The position numbers were made by a program, and so were the translations under genes. A stretch of DNA of 64,000 nt. Source: Rasiella rasia. GTDB taxonomy: Bacteria; Bacteroidota; Bacteroidia; Flavobacteriales; Flavobacteriaceae. The stretch spans positions 1,627,501-1,691,500 of the forward strand of contig NZ_CP049057.1 in assembly GCF_011044175.1 (NCBI RefSeq), given 5' to 3'. Positions 1-9,368 of the stretch are shown here, in pieces. Positions within the stretch are counted from its first letter, which is position 1. Each line of letters begins with the position of its first letter. The notes under the pieces were generated by a model. The model searched no databases. It saw only the letters and a list, made by a program, of their open reading frames with translations, and was not told the DNA's origin.

Positions 1-1
1 A

Positions 2-226
2 ATGGAAACATTATCGCAAACACCACCAGAATTAGCAGCAGATATCTACAATACAGGTATCTATTTAGCAGGGGGTGGTTCTATGCTTCGTGGCCTTGAC
101 AAAAGACTATCTCAAAAAACAGACCTACCGGTATATATCGCTGAAGACCCTTTACGTGCAGTAGTGCGAGGAACAGGCATTTGCCTTAAAAACATCAACA
201 AATACAAGAGCGTCCTCATTAAATAA
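2..226 (+). CDS. mreB: Rod shape-determining protein MreB, C-terminal end (partial)
   Basis: This is the last 74 codons of an actin-like MreB; the gene begins upstream of the window. The segment carries the conserved TPPELAADIYNTGI stretch, the nucleotide-pocket motif GGGSMLRGLD and the C-terminal AEDPLRAVVRGTG block of the MreB family. MreB filaments guide lateral peptidoglycan synthesis under the inner membrane. It ends 10 bp before mreC, so it is the first visible gene of an mreB-mreC-mreD-mrdA-rodA operon. The identification is firm. The first ATG visible here lies inside the gene and is not its start. Confidence 0.93.
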   Translation: METLSQTPPELAADIYNTGIYLAGGGSMLRGLDKRLSQKTDLPVYIAEDPLRAVVRGTGICLKNINKYKSVLIK

Positions 227-236
227 ATTTTAGCTC

Positions 237-1064
237 GTGCAACAGATTATCTTTTTCTTTATACGGAACAAAAACTTCCTGTTGTTCCTGTTACTCTTTG
301 CCGTTTCGTTTGCACTAACCGTTAACAGTCATTCGTATCACAGAAACAAATACCTTACGTCAGCCAATTTTTTTAGCGGCACCATTTACAACTGGAAAAG
401 TAATGTGATAGGATATTTCAGCTTAAAAGAGCGCAATGAGTTACTTGCCGAAGAAAACCAACGTTTACGCACCGAACTATCTAAAATTTCTGAAGGGGTG
501 TTTCCAATGACGATAGACAGTACTGTGGTGCCAGGTAAGTTTAGATATTACCCAGCCAAGGTTATTAATAATTCGTATTCAAAAACTAAAAATTACCTGA
601 CCCTTAGAAAACGTAAAACCGACACCATAGAGGCAGACATGGGGGTTATTTCTTCCAAGGGAATAATAGGAATTACCAATAAAGTTTCAAGAAAATATGC
701 TTCTGTACAATCTATTTTAAATACCAATAGTAGTATTAATGCGAAGCTTAAAAAGTCTTTTCATTTTGGATCGCTTGAGTGGGACACAAAAAATCCTAAC
801 GAAACAAAATTAATTGATATCCCTAGACAAGCACCAGTGGTTGTTGGAGACACCATTGTTACAGGGGGAAAATCTACGATTTTCCCAGCAGGTATTTTAA
901 TTGGTACCATTAAAGAATTCAATTTGGCCAACAATAAAGATTACTACGATGTAACGGTGAAGTTGTTTAACGACATGACCAACTTACATCATGTGTACAT
1001 TATTGAAAACGTTGAAAAAGAGATTATTTTAGACATTGAGAATATAGATAACGATGCAGAATAG
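237..1064 (+). CDS. mreC: Rod shape-determining protein MreC
   Basis: MreC is a bitopic inner membrane protein of 275 aa that links MreB to the elongasome (PBP2 and RodA). A single N-terminal membrane segment covers about residues 12-28. It is followed by a short coiled-coil-like stretch (ERNELLAEENQRLRTEL) and then the periplasmic beta-rich MreC domain, with motifs such as VISSKGIIGI and FPAGILIGTI. Translation begins at a GTG, and the MQQIIFFFIRNKNFLL N-terminus is typical of flavobacterial MreC. The gene lies 10 bp after mreB and overlaps mreD by 11 bp, which suggests coupled translation. Confidence 0.93.
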   Translation: MQQIIFFFIRNKNFLLFLLLFAVSFALTVNSHSYHRNKYLTSANFFSGTIYNWKSNVIGYFSLKERNELLAEENQRLRTELSKISEGVFPMTIDSTVVPGKFRYYPAKVINNSYSKTKNYLTLRKRKTDTIEADMGVISSKGIIGITNKVSRKYASVQSILNTNSSINAKLKKSFHFGSLEWDTKNPNETKLIDIPRQAPVVVGDTIVTGGKSTIFPAGILIGTIKEFNLANNKDYYDVTVKLFNDMTNLHHVYIIENVEKEIILDIENIDNDAE

Positions 1065-1560
1065 TGATATTTTATTAAATATTGGGCGTTTTGCAATTTT
1101 GGTTATACTGCAAATACTGCTGTTTAATCACATCAATTTTATGGGGTATATCAACCCATATCCATATATTCTGTTCATACTTATATTTCCTTTTACCGGA
1201 AACAAAAGCCTTCTTATAATTTTAGGTTTTTTCTTAGGTCTCTGTGTAGATATTTTTAGCGACTCTGGAGGAGTACACGCCGCTGCATCGGTTTTTATAG
1301 CCTATCTCCGCCCTTTACTACTGAAATTTTCTTTCGGGGTAAGTTATGAGTTTAATACTATAAAATTGAATAAGGCAGATGTAGGTGCTAGACTTACGTA
1401 TATTTCGGCTGCTGTGCTACTACATCATTTGGTGCTTTTTGCTATGGAAATTTTTAACACATCGCATATAATGTTGGTGCTAAAATCTACGTTATTTTCA
1501 AGTATCTTTACCATTGTAGTGCTGTTTTGCATTACCTTACTTTTCAGCAGAAAAAATTAA
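1054..1560 (+). CDS. mreD: Rod shape-determining protein MreD
   Basis: This is a 168-aa, very hydrophobic protein with about five membrane segments, matching the size and topology of MreD, a membrane component of the elongasome. The stretch INPYPYILFILIFPF and the following GFFLGLCVDIFSDSGG are characteristic of MreD in Bacteroidota. It overlaps the end of mreC by 11 bp and is followed after 23 bp by mrdA. Sequence conservation in this family is low, so the operon position carries much of the evidence. Confidence 0.9.
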   Translation: MQNSDILLNIGRFAILVILQILLFNHINFMGYINPYPYILFILIFPFTGNKSLLIILGFFLGLCVDIFSDSGGVHAAASVFIAYLRPLLLKFSFGVSYEFNTIKLNKADVGARLTYISAAVLLHHLVLFAMEIFNTSHIMLVLKSTLFSSIFTIVVLFCITLLFSRKN

Positions 1561-1583
1561 ATTTCTTACTGTACTCTTAAACC

Positions 1584-3503
1584 ATGAGAAAATTATTATT
1601 ACTTGTTATTGTAATGATTACCGGAGTAGTTTTTGCCGGGAGGTTATTCTATTTACAGGTTTACGATACTTCTTTCGACAAACTTTCTCAGAACAACGCT
1701 ATTAAAATTGAATATGATTATCCGCAACGCGGATATATCTACGATCGCAATGGTGAATTATTAGTTTCAAATCAGCCGTCGTATGATGTAATGGTAATAC
1801 CCAGAGAGATAAAAGGGTTGGATACCCTAGAATTCTGTCGCCTTTTAAAAATATCGAAAGAAACTTTTATAGAGAAAATGAATAAGGCGTGGGTATATTC
1901 TCCTCGTATCGCACAGCCATTAATTCCGCAATTAACGAAAGCCGAGTACGCTTCTCTTTCAGAAAAAATGTACAAGTTTACTGGGTTTTATATTCAAAAA
2001 AGATCCTTAAGAGAATACCAGGTAACCCATTCTGCCAACGTATTAGGTTTTATTAGAGAGGTTGATGAGCGAATCATAAAAGACAATCCCTATTACGAAA
2101 TGGGAGAACTTATCGGGAAGCAAGGTGTAGAGCAAGCGTATGAAGATGTTTTACGAGGCACAAAAGGAGTAAAATACATTCAAAAAGATCGTTTTAACCG
2201 CGATATTGGCTCGTATAAGAATGGTGCTTTCGATACTATTCCAGAGCGTGGTAAAGACATTGTCTTAACCATAGATGCAAAACTTCAAAAATATGGTGAA
2301 GAGTTATTTCAGAATAAACGTGGAGGCATTGTGGCTATAGACCCTGCCTCAGGCGAGATTCTCGCGCTTGTAACTGCTCCTAATTTTGATCCAGGTCTGT
2401 TAGTGGGTCGCGAACGTTCTAGAGAATACACCAAGCTGTGGTACGACACCATCGCAAAACCTTTGTTTGACCGAGGGTTGTCTGGAGAATACTCTCCTGG
2501 CTCACCTTTTAAAACACTTACAGGGCTTATTGCTATGGAAGAAGGTGTCATAGACACCGAAGAAAAAATACATTGTAATCATGGCTATACTTACGGACGC
2601 GGTCAGAAACTAGGGTGCCACAGTCATGCGAGTCCGTTAGCAATGATCGATGGTATCGCACAGTCATGCAACGCATACTTTTGTACGGCATATAGACGCG
2701 TAATTGAAAAGTACCCTACTCCTCAAGAAGGTATAGATAACTGGAAAAGACACCTTACCAGTTTTGGGCTCGGTAATTACATGGGTTACGATTTACCCAG
2801 TGGTAAAAAAGGCTTAATACCCACATCTGAATTTTATAACAGATGGTATGAGTATCCTAAATATAAATGGTTTGCAACCGCTACTATCTCTAATGCCATA
2901 GGTCAAGGAGAGGTGAACCTAACCCCAATGCAGATGGCAAATTTCACCGCCGCAATTGCGAATAGAGGATATTGGTACCGACCTCATATTATAAAAAACA
3001 TTAAAGGAGTAGACACTATTCCGCAGGAATACACTTCTAAGATCTACACTACGGTAGCACCAGAGCATTTTGAACCTGTAGTACAGGGAATGTTTGATGT
3101 TTATAACAAAGGTACAGCAGCCAGTCTACGCGTTGCAGATATAGACATTTGCGGAAAAACTGGTACAGCAGAGAATTATACAAGAATACAGGGCAAGTCT
3201 GTACAACTTACAGATCACTCTACTTTTGTAGCATTTGCTCCTAAAGACAACCCGAAAATTGCCATCGCAGTTTTTGTTGAAAACGGTTATTGGGGGAGTC
3301 GTTGGGCTGGTAAAATTGCTAGTCTTATGATTGAAAAATATATTAAAGGTGAAATTACCAGAACCGACCTTGAGAAATATGTCCTTGAAGGAAGTTTAAT
3401 GGAAGAATATGAAAAACCGTTAACCGGAAAGCCTTTCCCTATTAATGATGGAAAAGAAATTAGTGGAAAATTCTTAAAAGAGTTAGAACTACAAGCACCC
3501 TAA
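1584..3503 (+). CDS. mrdA: Penicillin-binding protein 2 (peptidoglycan D,D-transpeptidase)
   Basis: Class B penicillin-binding protein of 639 aa that crosslinks peptidoglycan during cell elongation as the partner of RodA. It has an N-terminal membrane anchor (about residues 4-24) and the PBP dimerisation domain with the motif PQRGYIYDRNGELLVSN. The transpeptidase domain has all three active-site motifs: SPFK with the nucleophile at Ser307, SCN at about 361-363, and KTGTAEN from Lys525. Length and domain order are normal for MrdA. It sits between mreD and rodA, as expected in the shape operon. Confidence 0.95.
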   Translation: MRKLLLLVIVMITGVVFAGRLFYLQVYDTSFDKLSQNNAIKIEYDYPQRGYIYDRNGELLVSNQPSYDVMVIPREIKGLDTLEFCRLLKISKETFIEKMNKAWVYSPRIAQPLIPQLTKAEYASLSEKMYKFTGFYIQKRSLREYQVTHSANVLGFIREVDERIIKDNPYYEMGELIGKQGVEQAYEDVLRGTKGVKYIQKDRFNRDIGSYKNGAFDTIPERGKDIVLTIDAKLQKYGEELFQNKRGGIVAIDPASGEILALVTAPNFDPGLLVGRERSREYTKLWYDTIAKPLFDRGLSGEYSPGSPFKTLTGLIAMEEGVIDTEEKIHCNHGYTYGRGQKLGCHSHASPLAMIDGIAQSCNAYFCTAYRRVIEKYPTPQEGIDNWKRHLTSFGLGNYMGYDLPSGKKGLIPTSEFYNRWYEYPKYKWFATATISNAIGQGEVNLTPMQMANFTAAIANRGYWYRPHIIKNIKGVDTIPQEYTSKIYTTVAPEHFEPVVQGMFDVYNKGTAASLRVADIDICGKTGTAENYTRIQGKSVQLTDHSTFVAFAPKDNPKIAIAVFVENGYWGSRWAGKIASLMIEKYIKGEITRTDLEKYVLEGSLMEEYEKPLTGKPFPINDGKEISGKFLKELELQAP

Positions 3504-3530
3504 AACAAACAGGCAGTAGCAAATCCTAAT

Positions 3531-4787
3531 ATGTCCCAAAGTAAAGTTTTTTTAAAGTTTGACTGGATTACCATTCTGCTATTTTTAGCGTTGGTTGCAA
3601 TTGGCTGGGTTAACATCTATTCTGCATCTCTAGACGAAAGCGCAACTACCTTTTTTGACCTTAATCAGACATACACAAAGCAGTTACTATGGATTGGCTT
3701 AAGTATTCTAATTATTGTTTTTATACTCGCCTTAGACGCCAAGTTTTATGAACGATTTTCTAGTATCATCTATTTGGTTTCCTTGCTTTCGTTATTAGGA
3801 CTTTTTGTTTTTGGTAAAAACATAAACGGTGCAACTTCTTGGTATAGTTTTGGACCTATGGGGCTTCAACCTAGTGAGTTTGCCAAGGCCGCCACTGCGT
3901 TAGCACTCGCAAAATACCTAAGTGATATACAAACTAATATAAACGAATTTAAACATCAAATTCGCTCGTTTTTAATCGTTGCTATTCCTGCAATTTTAAT
4001 TATTCCACAACCCGATCCAGGAAGTGCTTTAGTATACACCGCTTTTGTTTTTGCGATGTATCGCGAAGGGCTTCATTTTATGTACTTATTACTTGGCTTT
4101 TTTGCCGCAGCACTATTTATTGGCACCTTGGCTTTTGGTAGCGTTTGGGTAATTTTATTAGTAATTCTAATAACCGGAATTATCTATTTCAGAAATAGAA
4201 AAAAGCGCCCAAATATTGTTAGATACATCACAATAATTGCAGCCTGCGCGGCTTTTTCGTTCTCAGTTAATTATATTTTTAACAACGTATTTGAACAACG
4301 TCACCGCGATAGGTTTAACATTGTTCTTGGTAAAGAAATAGATAGCAAAGGAATTGGCTACAACACAAACCAAAGTGAAATCGCCATTGGTAGCGGAGGT
4401 TGGACCGGTAAGGGTTGGACCCAAGGCACACAAACTAAAGGTAATTTTGTACCTGAACAGCAAACCGATTATATTTTTAGCACCGTTGGCGAAGAATGGG
4501 GCTTTGTAGGAAGCCTTATTGTTGTCTTCCTTTTTATCTCCCTTATTGTTCGGATACTCTATTTGGCAGAAAAACAAAAAAGCACCTTTAGTAGGGTTTA
4601 TGGGTACAGTGTAGCCTCAATACTCTTTTTTCACTTCTTTGTGAATATTGGTATGGTGACTGGATTATTTCCAACGGTCGGTATTCCGTTACCCTTCTTT
4701 AGTTATGGAGGCTCGGGATTATGGGGCTTTACAATTCTCCTTTTTATTTTTGTGCGCCTAGACGGAAGTAATTATTACTATACTTAA
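3531..4787 (+). CDS. rodA: Peptidoglycan glycosyltransferase RodA (SEDS family)
   Basis: SEDS-family glycosyltransferase of 418 aa with about ten membrane segments; it polymerises lipid II glycan chains together with PBP2. Diagnostic motifs are GLQPSEFAKAA, PQPDPGSALVY, GGWTGKGWTQGTQT and QQTDYIFSTVGEEWGF; the Asp of QTDYIF matches the essential SEDS aspartate. The C-terminal GIPLPFFSYGGSG is the usual SEDS signature. It is the last gene of the shape operon, 27 bp after mrdA. The next gene converges on it. Confidence 0.95.
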   Translation: MSQSKVFLKFDWITILLFLALVAIGWVNIYSASLDESATTFFDLNQTYTKQLLWIGLSILIIVFILALDAKFYERFSSIIYLVSLLSLLGLFVFGKNINGATSWYSFGPMGLQPSEFAKAATALALAKYLSDIQTNINEFKHQIRSFLIVAIPAILIIPQPDPGSALVYTAFVFAMYREGLHFMYLLLGFFAAALFIGTLAFGSVWVILLVILITGIIYFRNRKKRPNIVRYITIIAACAAFSFSVNYIFNNVFEQRHRDRFNIVLGKEIDSKGIGYNTNQSEIAIGSGGWTGKGWTQGTQTKGNFVPEQQTDYIFSTVGEEWGFVGSLIVVFLFISLIVRILYLAEKQKSTFSRVYGYSVASILFFHFFVNIGMVTGLFPTVGIPLPFFSYGGSGLWGFTILLFIFVRLDGSNYYYT

Positions 4788-4854
4788 TTTTTTGCGGAGG
4801 AGACCAAGACATTTTTCTAAGCAATCCTTACTATAAAAAATCTATAATCTAAAA

Positions 4855-5658
4855 CTACCAACCACTTCTATCAATGGTACTTTCTAGCTTTTTTTCTTTG
4901 GCTTCGGAAAGTTTAGGAAAAAAATCGATTCCTGTTTTTTCCTCAATGGCATCTATGGTGACAGTATATTCATAAAACGATTGATCACTTCCCTTGTTTG
5001 GAACTAAAAAAGCAATTGTCTTTAACTCACCTCCTCGAGTGTCTACTACAATTTTATAAAACTCCTTTGGCACCGAAACCCGCTCATCACCAATTGTTGT
5101 AAGTCCGTTACGCAAAACACCACCCGTAATCACAAAGACACCATCATACTTTTTGGCCCAATAGCGAGTTTTCTGTTCTAGCCTATTCCATATACCACCA
5201 TTAAAACTATTGTCCTGTGGACTAATATTACTGGTAAGAAAAGTTTCGTGGTAGGCATTGTAATCAAACTCACGGTCTGCAGCTGGACACAAATGGCCTC
5301 TATCGTAACCAGAATTTTTGTAATTGCGCCAATCTGCAGATCCCGATTTTACTTTTCGGTCTTGCACAAAATAGGGTCGTTTAAAATCGGAGTTTTTAAT
5401 TTGCTTTTTCTGAAGTTCGTAAGCAACCCATTCAGCTTGTTCATGAGCTTCGGCATATGACAATGTGAAGTATTGATGTGCTATAACGGTGCCTGTGGTA
5501 GATGTTGGCAGAATGCTTTGTTCAAACTCAAAATAACTAGCACTCCTTTCTACTGTTTCGGGATATGCTTCGGTCTGTTTGTCTACATACTTTTCAGCAA
5601 AATAGATAATAACAGTAACAACAACTATAAGAATTGGATACAGATACTTTCTGTTCAT
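4855..5658 (-). CDS. DNA/RNA non-specific endonuclease (NucA/NUC1 family)
   Basis: Secreted or membrane-anchored sugar-non-specific nuclease of 267 aa. A hydrophobic segment at residues 5-21 acts as signal or anchor. The beta-beta-alpha-metal active site is visible as DRGHLCPAADR (catalytic His in DRGH), followed by TSNISPQ and the metal-ligand Asn in FNGGIWNRLE. These enzymes cut extracellular or periplasmic DNA and RNA with Mg2+, for nutrition or biofilm turnover. It converges with rodA (67 bp gap) and stands 81 bp from the stop of the upstream permease gene, so it may be its own unit. Confidence 0.9.
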   Translation of the reverse strand: MNRKYLYPILIVVVTVIIYFAEKYVDKQTEAYPETVERSASYFEFEQSILPTSTTGTVIAHQYFTLSYAEAHEQAEWVAYELQKKQIKNSDFKRPYFVQDRKVKSGSADWRNYKNSGYDRGHLCPAADREFDYNAYHETFLTSNISPQDNSFNGGIWNRLEQKTRYWAKKYDGVFVITGGVLRNGLTTIGDERVSVPKEFYKIVVDTRGGELKTIAFLVPNKGSDQSFYEYTVTIDAIEEKTGIDFFPKLSEAKEKKLESTIDRSGW

Positions 5659-5739
5659 AAAAAGAGGATTCGCACAAAAATAGGAAAAATGAAGTGCGGT
5701 TTTTAATAATTAATAAAACTACAAATACGTATCCATACG

Positions 5740-6846
5740 CTAATTTCTAACATCCAACGCATCTCTCAATGCATTACCAATTAACATAAACGCAGTCACC
5801 AAGCTCATAATAGCAAGCCCAGGAATGATAGCTAGATAAGGCTTACCTAATATAATGTAACTATAATGGTCTTTTATAATACCTCCCCAACTTGGCATAG
5901 GAGGTTGTGCACCAATACCTAAAAAACTCAATCCGCTCTCTATTAAAATGGCAGCTGCAAAATTAGCTGCCGAAATAATTATCACTGGAGCCATGGCATT
6001 GGGTAAAATATGCTTCGCTATTATTCTGAAATCGGCATATCCCAAAGCTCGGGCTGCAGTTACATATTGCATTTGCTTTACGCCCATTACCTGCCCTCTT
6101 ACTACACGTGCAACTTCCACCCACATAGTAAGGCCTACAGCAATAAAAACCTGCCAAAACCCCTTTCCTAACGCTAGGGTAATCGCAATTACCAAGAGTA
6201 ATGTGGGGATAGACCATGTTACGTTAATAAGCCACATAATAGCTGCGTCTACCTTTCCACCAAAATAACCTGCAATAGCACCTAAGGTAATACCAATAAT
6301 TAAAGAAATAAACACCGCAACAAAACCTATTGCCAGCGAAATACGAATTCCAACAAGCATTCTGCTTAACAAGTCACGCCCATATTTATCGGTACCGAGT
6401 ATAAATTTTTTTTCTGAAATATAAGTACTTGCCACTGCTTCGGTTGAAGAAACATCTGGAAATAATGCTAATTTGTATGGTTTCTGAAGTCCTTTACCAC
6501 CGTCTTCAGTATATTCTGTGATTACAATTTGATCTTTAGTAAGCTCATAATGAGCAATAGGGATTTCAGTAGCTGTCGTCTTTTTTCCGAAGAAAAACGA
6601 GCCAACACTACTTTCTTCTTCCTGCTGTGGCGGAATGGTAAGCATTTTAACCGTAAATCCAGGGCTCTTAGAGTGAATCGATAAATGCATCTGATTTGCA
6701 TTTTCTGAATCGTCTGGTGCTAACGCATAAGCAAAGATTGCCACCAGGGTGCACACTACTAGAAAAGACAAGCTACAAACCCCCCAAAAGTTTCTCTTAA
6801 ACTTTTGTAGCGCAATTTTGGTTAGCGATGTTGCCTGATTTTTCAC
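5740..6846 (-). CDS. ABC transporter permease, OppC/DppC type
   Basis: Inner membrane permease subunit of a peptide or nickel type ABC importer, 368 aa. After TM1 (about residues 21-42) comes an unusually long periplasmic insert of about 105 residues, rich in charged and Thr residues. The standard core then begins at LGTDKYGRDLLSRM. The EAA-type loop that contacts the ATPase is seen around VTAARALGYADFRIIAKHILPN. No OppB, ATPase or binding protein gene lies next to it, so its partners must be elsewhere. It lies downstream of prc but is separated from it by a terminator. Confidence 0.88.
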   Translation of the reverse strand: MKNQATSLTKIALQKFKRNFWGVCSLSFLVVCTLVAIFAYALAPDDSENANQMHLSIHSKSPGFTVKMLTIPPQQEEESSVGSFFFGKKTTATEIPIAHYELTKDQIVITEYTEDGGKGLQKPYKLALFPDVSSTEAVASTYISEKKFILGTDKYGRDLLSRMLVGIRISLAIGFVAVFISLIIGITLGAIAGYFGGKVDAAIMWLINVTWSIPTLLLVIAITLALGKGFWQVFIAVGLTMWVEVARVVRGQVMGVKQMQYVTAARALGYADFRIIAKHILPNAMAPVIIISAANFAAAILIESGLSFLGIGAQPPMPSWGGIIKDHYSYIILGKPYLAIIPGLAIMSLVTAFMLIGNALRDALDVRN

Positions 6847-6860
6847 TGCATAAAACTACA

Positions 6861-6898
6861 AAAAAACCTGCCCAACAATTGTATGTTAAACAGGTTTT
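6861..6898 (-). terminator. Rho-independent terminator after prc
   Basis: An inverted repeat AAAACCTG (6863-6870) and CAGGTTTT (6891-6898) encloses a 20-nt loop that itself holds a small AACA/TGTT pair. Read on the minus strand the stem is followed by a run of T. It lies between the stop of prc and the start of the permease gene. Confidence 0.75.
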
Positions 6899-6954
6899 GA
6901 TTTTTTAAAAAAATTTAATTTTCTCTATGCGAAGCTAGCACCAAATAGTTATAA

Positions 6955-9120
6955 CTAGTTTTTAATATTGGCCAACTTCTTAGCTTTGATATTAGTAATT
7001 TTTAAATCTTCCAATACATTAATTGCTTCTTCCACATAAATATCTTTCGCTAGATTTTTATGCCATCTCTTACGTTTTTCACGCAACGTTGTGTCTTGAC
7101 GCATAAGCTCAATCTCGTTTGGCAACGAGCGGTAGCTCATCTTATTATCATAGGTATCTATAGCGTCAAACTTCTTTGTTTCTTCTTTACGTCGCTCTAT
7201 TTCTGCATAGTACTCCTCAAAATTTAGAGACACATCTAACTCATCACGACGCTTTTTAATCCATCGCGCATTTTCATCAATAAGTGCAAGTTGTTCGCTC
7301 TTTGCCATTCTCGCATTACTCTTTGCAATCGCTTGATCGAAATCTACATAACCATCCCATACATCATATTTTGCTGGTTCTATCTTATCGTATGGCAACG
7401 GATTGTCATAATCGCGCTCTCCTACATCTATGTAACTGTAACGGTCTGGCATTACCACATCGCTCTTCACACCTTCCAACTGCGTAGAACCTCCATTTAC
7501 ACGATAAAACTTCTGCGTTGTTAATTTTAACGCACCCATATCGCCCATATCATTTTTACGTAGCCATTGGTTTAGATCTACCAAATTCTGTACAGTTCCT
7601 TTTCCGTAAGACTGCTTGCTACCAATAATAATGGCTCTTTTATAATCTTGCATTGCAGCAGCTAAAATTTCCGAAGCAGAAGCAGACAATTCATTTACTA
7701 AAATTACTAGCGGTCCATCCCATAAAAGACCTTTATCATCGTCTTTTAATACTTCCTTCCCACTACTTGTAGAAACCTGCACCACCGGACCTTCTTTAAT
7801 AAAAAGCCCTGCAATGTCAACGGCAGTACGTAACGACCCCCCTCCATTGTTTCGCAAATCTAAAACTAAACCTTCTACACCTTCTTCTTTTAAACGAATT
7901 ATCTCTTGCTTCACATCGCTTGCCGAGTTCCGTTCTTTATAGTTTTCCATATCAAAATAGAACGCAGGCAGGTTAATTAGCCCAAACGTTTTATCAGACT
8001 TCTCTATTACCGTACTTTTTGCATAGGTTTCTTCTAGCTCTACCACATCACGAACAATAGTTTCATCTCTAGTAGTACCATCTACACCCTTTATGGTGAG
8101 CGTAACTTTAGACCCTTTTGGACCCTTAATCAACTTTACGGCATCGTCTACTCGCATACCCACAACACTAATGGCCTCTTTCTCGTCTTCTTGGCGCACT
8201 TTAGTGATTAAATCACCTACTTCAATATGCTCACCGCGCCATGCAGGACCTCCGCTAATAACATCCACTACCTTTATATAGTCGTTTTTCTTTTGCAAAC
8301 GTGCGCCAATACCTTCTAGTTTTCCACTCATTCGCAAATCAAAACGGTCGCGATCTGGTGGGGCAAAATAATTGGTGTGTGGGTCAAATTCTTCTACCAC
8401 AGTAGTTAAAAATGTGGCAAAATAATCTTTGCGCTCTAAATCGTCTGTAAACTCGTAGTATTCTTCAAGCGAGGTTCTTGTTTGACTTCTCGACTTTTCC
8501 TCAATTTCGGCACTACTAAGACCTGCATTCTCAGAAGGTGTATATTCTTCTCCTTTTTCTATGGCCTCTTTTTGGTTCTTTTCTGAAACTTCCTTCTCAT
8601 CTACCAAATCGTAGTAATTAGAAAGCGTAGAAAATTTCAGCTGCTGTCTCCAACGATCCTTCATTTCCTTCTCATTCTTAACGTACACTAAATTGTCGTA
8701 ATCTACATTAATCACTTCATCGAGTGTGTAATCAAACGGTTGTTCTAACACTTCAACATAACGCTTTTTACCCTCTTCCATACGCTTTACAAAGCGGCTG
8801 TACACTAAATTAAAGAACGTTAGGTCTTTGGTTTTAATCTGATCGTCTATCTGCGTTTTATATGCACTAAACTCTTCGATGTCTGAAGCAATAAAATAAC
8901 GTTTTAATGGATCTAAAGTATTAATGAAATCTTCAAATACGCCTTCACTAAACGCGTCATCCATATCTGAAGGGTTATAATGTCCTTTTTCAAGTACGTA
9001 AGTAATAAGATCTAGCAGTACCTTATCTTTATCGGGGTCATTAAATTCTTTTGTAGTAAAGCTGCACGACGTAACTGCCATTACAACACCAAGGAATAAA
9101 ATTTTCAAATTCTTTTTCAT
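6955..9120 (-). CDS. prc: Carboxy-terminal processing protease (Tsp/Prc, S41 family), lipoprotein
   Basis: Periplasmic tail-specific protease of about 721 aa. The chosen ATG gives a lipoprotein signal with lipobox VTSC; two in-frame ATGs lie 9 and 15 nt upstream. The domain order is an N-terminal helical domain, PDZ (around KVVDVISGGPAWRGEHIEVGD), an S41 peptidase core with DLRNNGGGSL, the Ser motif NELSASASEILAAAMQDY and the catalytic Lys motif SYGKGTVQN, then a charged helical C-terminus (DUF3340-like). The family trims or degrades periplasmic proteins by recognising C-termini. It is divergent from surE across 248 bp. Confidence 0.92.
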   Translation of the reverse strand: MKKNLKILFLGVVMAVTSCSFTTKEFNDPDKDKVLLDLITYVLEKGHYNPSDMDDAFSEGVFEDFINTLDPLKRYFIASDIEEFSAYKTQIDDQIKTKDLTFFNLVYSRFVKRMEEGKKRYVEVLEQPFDYTLDEVINVDYDNLVYVKNEKEMKDRWRQQLKFSTLSNYYDLVDEKEVSEKNQKEAIEKGEEYTPSENAGLSSAEIEEKSRSQTRTSLEEYYEFTDDLERKDYFATFLTTVVEEFDPHTNYFAPPDRDRFDLRMSGKLEGIGARLQKKNDYIKVVDVISGGPAWRGEHIEVGDLITKVRQEDEKEAISVVGMRVDDAVKLIKGPKGSKVTLTIKGVDGTTRDETIVRDVVELEETYAKSTVIEKSDKTFGLINLPAFYFDMENYKERNSASDVKQEIIRLKEEGVEGLVLDLRNNGGGSLRTAVDIAGLFIKEGPVVQVSTSSGKEVLKDDDKGLLWDGPLVILVNELSASASEILAAAMQDYKRAIIIGSKQSYGKGTVQNLVDLNQWLRKNDMGDMGALKLTTQKFYRVNGGSTQLEGVKSDVVMPDRYSYIDVGERDYDNPLPYDKIEPAKYDVWDGYVDFDQAIAKSNARMAKSEQLALIDENARWIKKRRDELDVSLNFEEYYAEIERRKEETKKFDAIDTYDNKMSYRSLPNEIELMRQDTTLREKRKRWHKNLAKDIYVEEAINVLEDLKITNIKAKKLANIKN

Positions 9121-9340
9121 AAAACGCATCGTCAATTTTTTAGACTTTAAAAATAGAGAAAAAACCGTGCCAAGTCGCAGTATGGTTACTAATTTTTTGT
9201 TAAACGGCAGTTCGTTGATTTTTGTCCTCCTCAGATCAATTTATTTTAGTCTATAATAATTTTGAGGACACACCTTTCTTCGGAAAAGCATCGGACTAAA
9301 AATCTGTTCTATTTAAACTAAGTTTCAATCGTAATAACTG

Positions 9341-9348
9341 TATTTTTG
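9341..9348 (+). promoter_or_regulatory. Candidate promoter (-7 box) of surE
   Basis: TATTTTTG matches the Bacteroidota -7 consensus TAnnTTTG, 20 bp before the surE ATG. I see no clear TTTG -33 box at the usual distance, so the call is tentative. The rest of the 248-bp divergent region (9121-9368) shows no other obvious element. Confidence 0.35.
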
Positions 9349-9368
9349 TTTCTTTAGTATTTCAGCAT

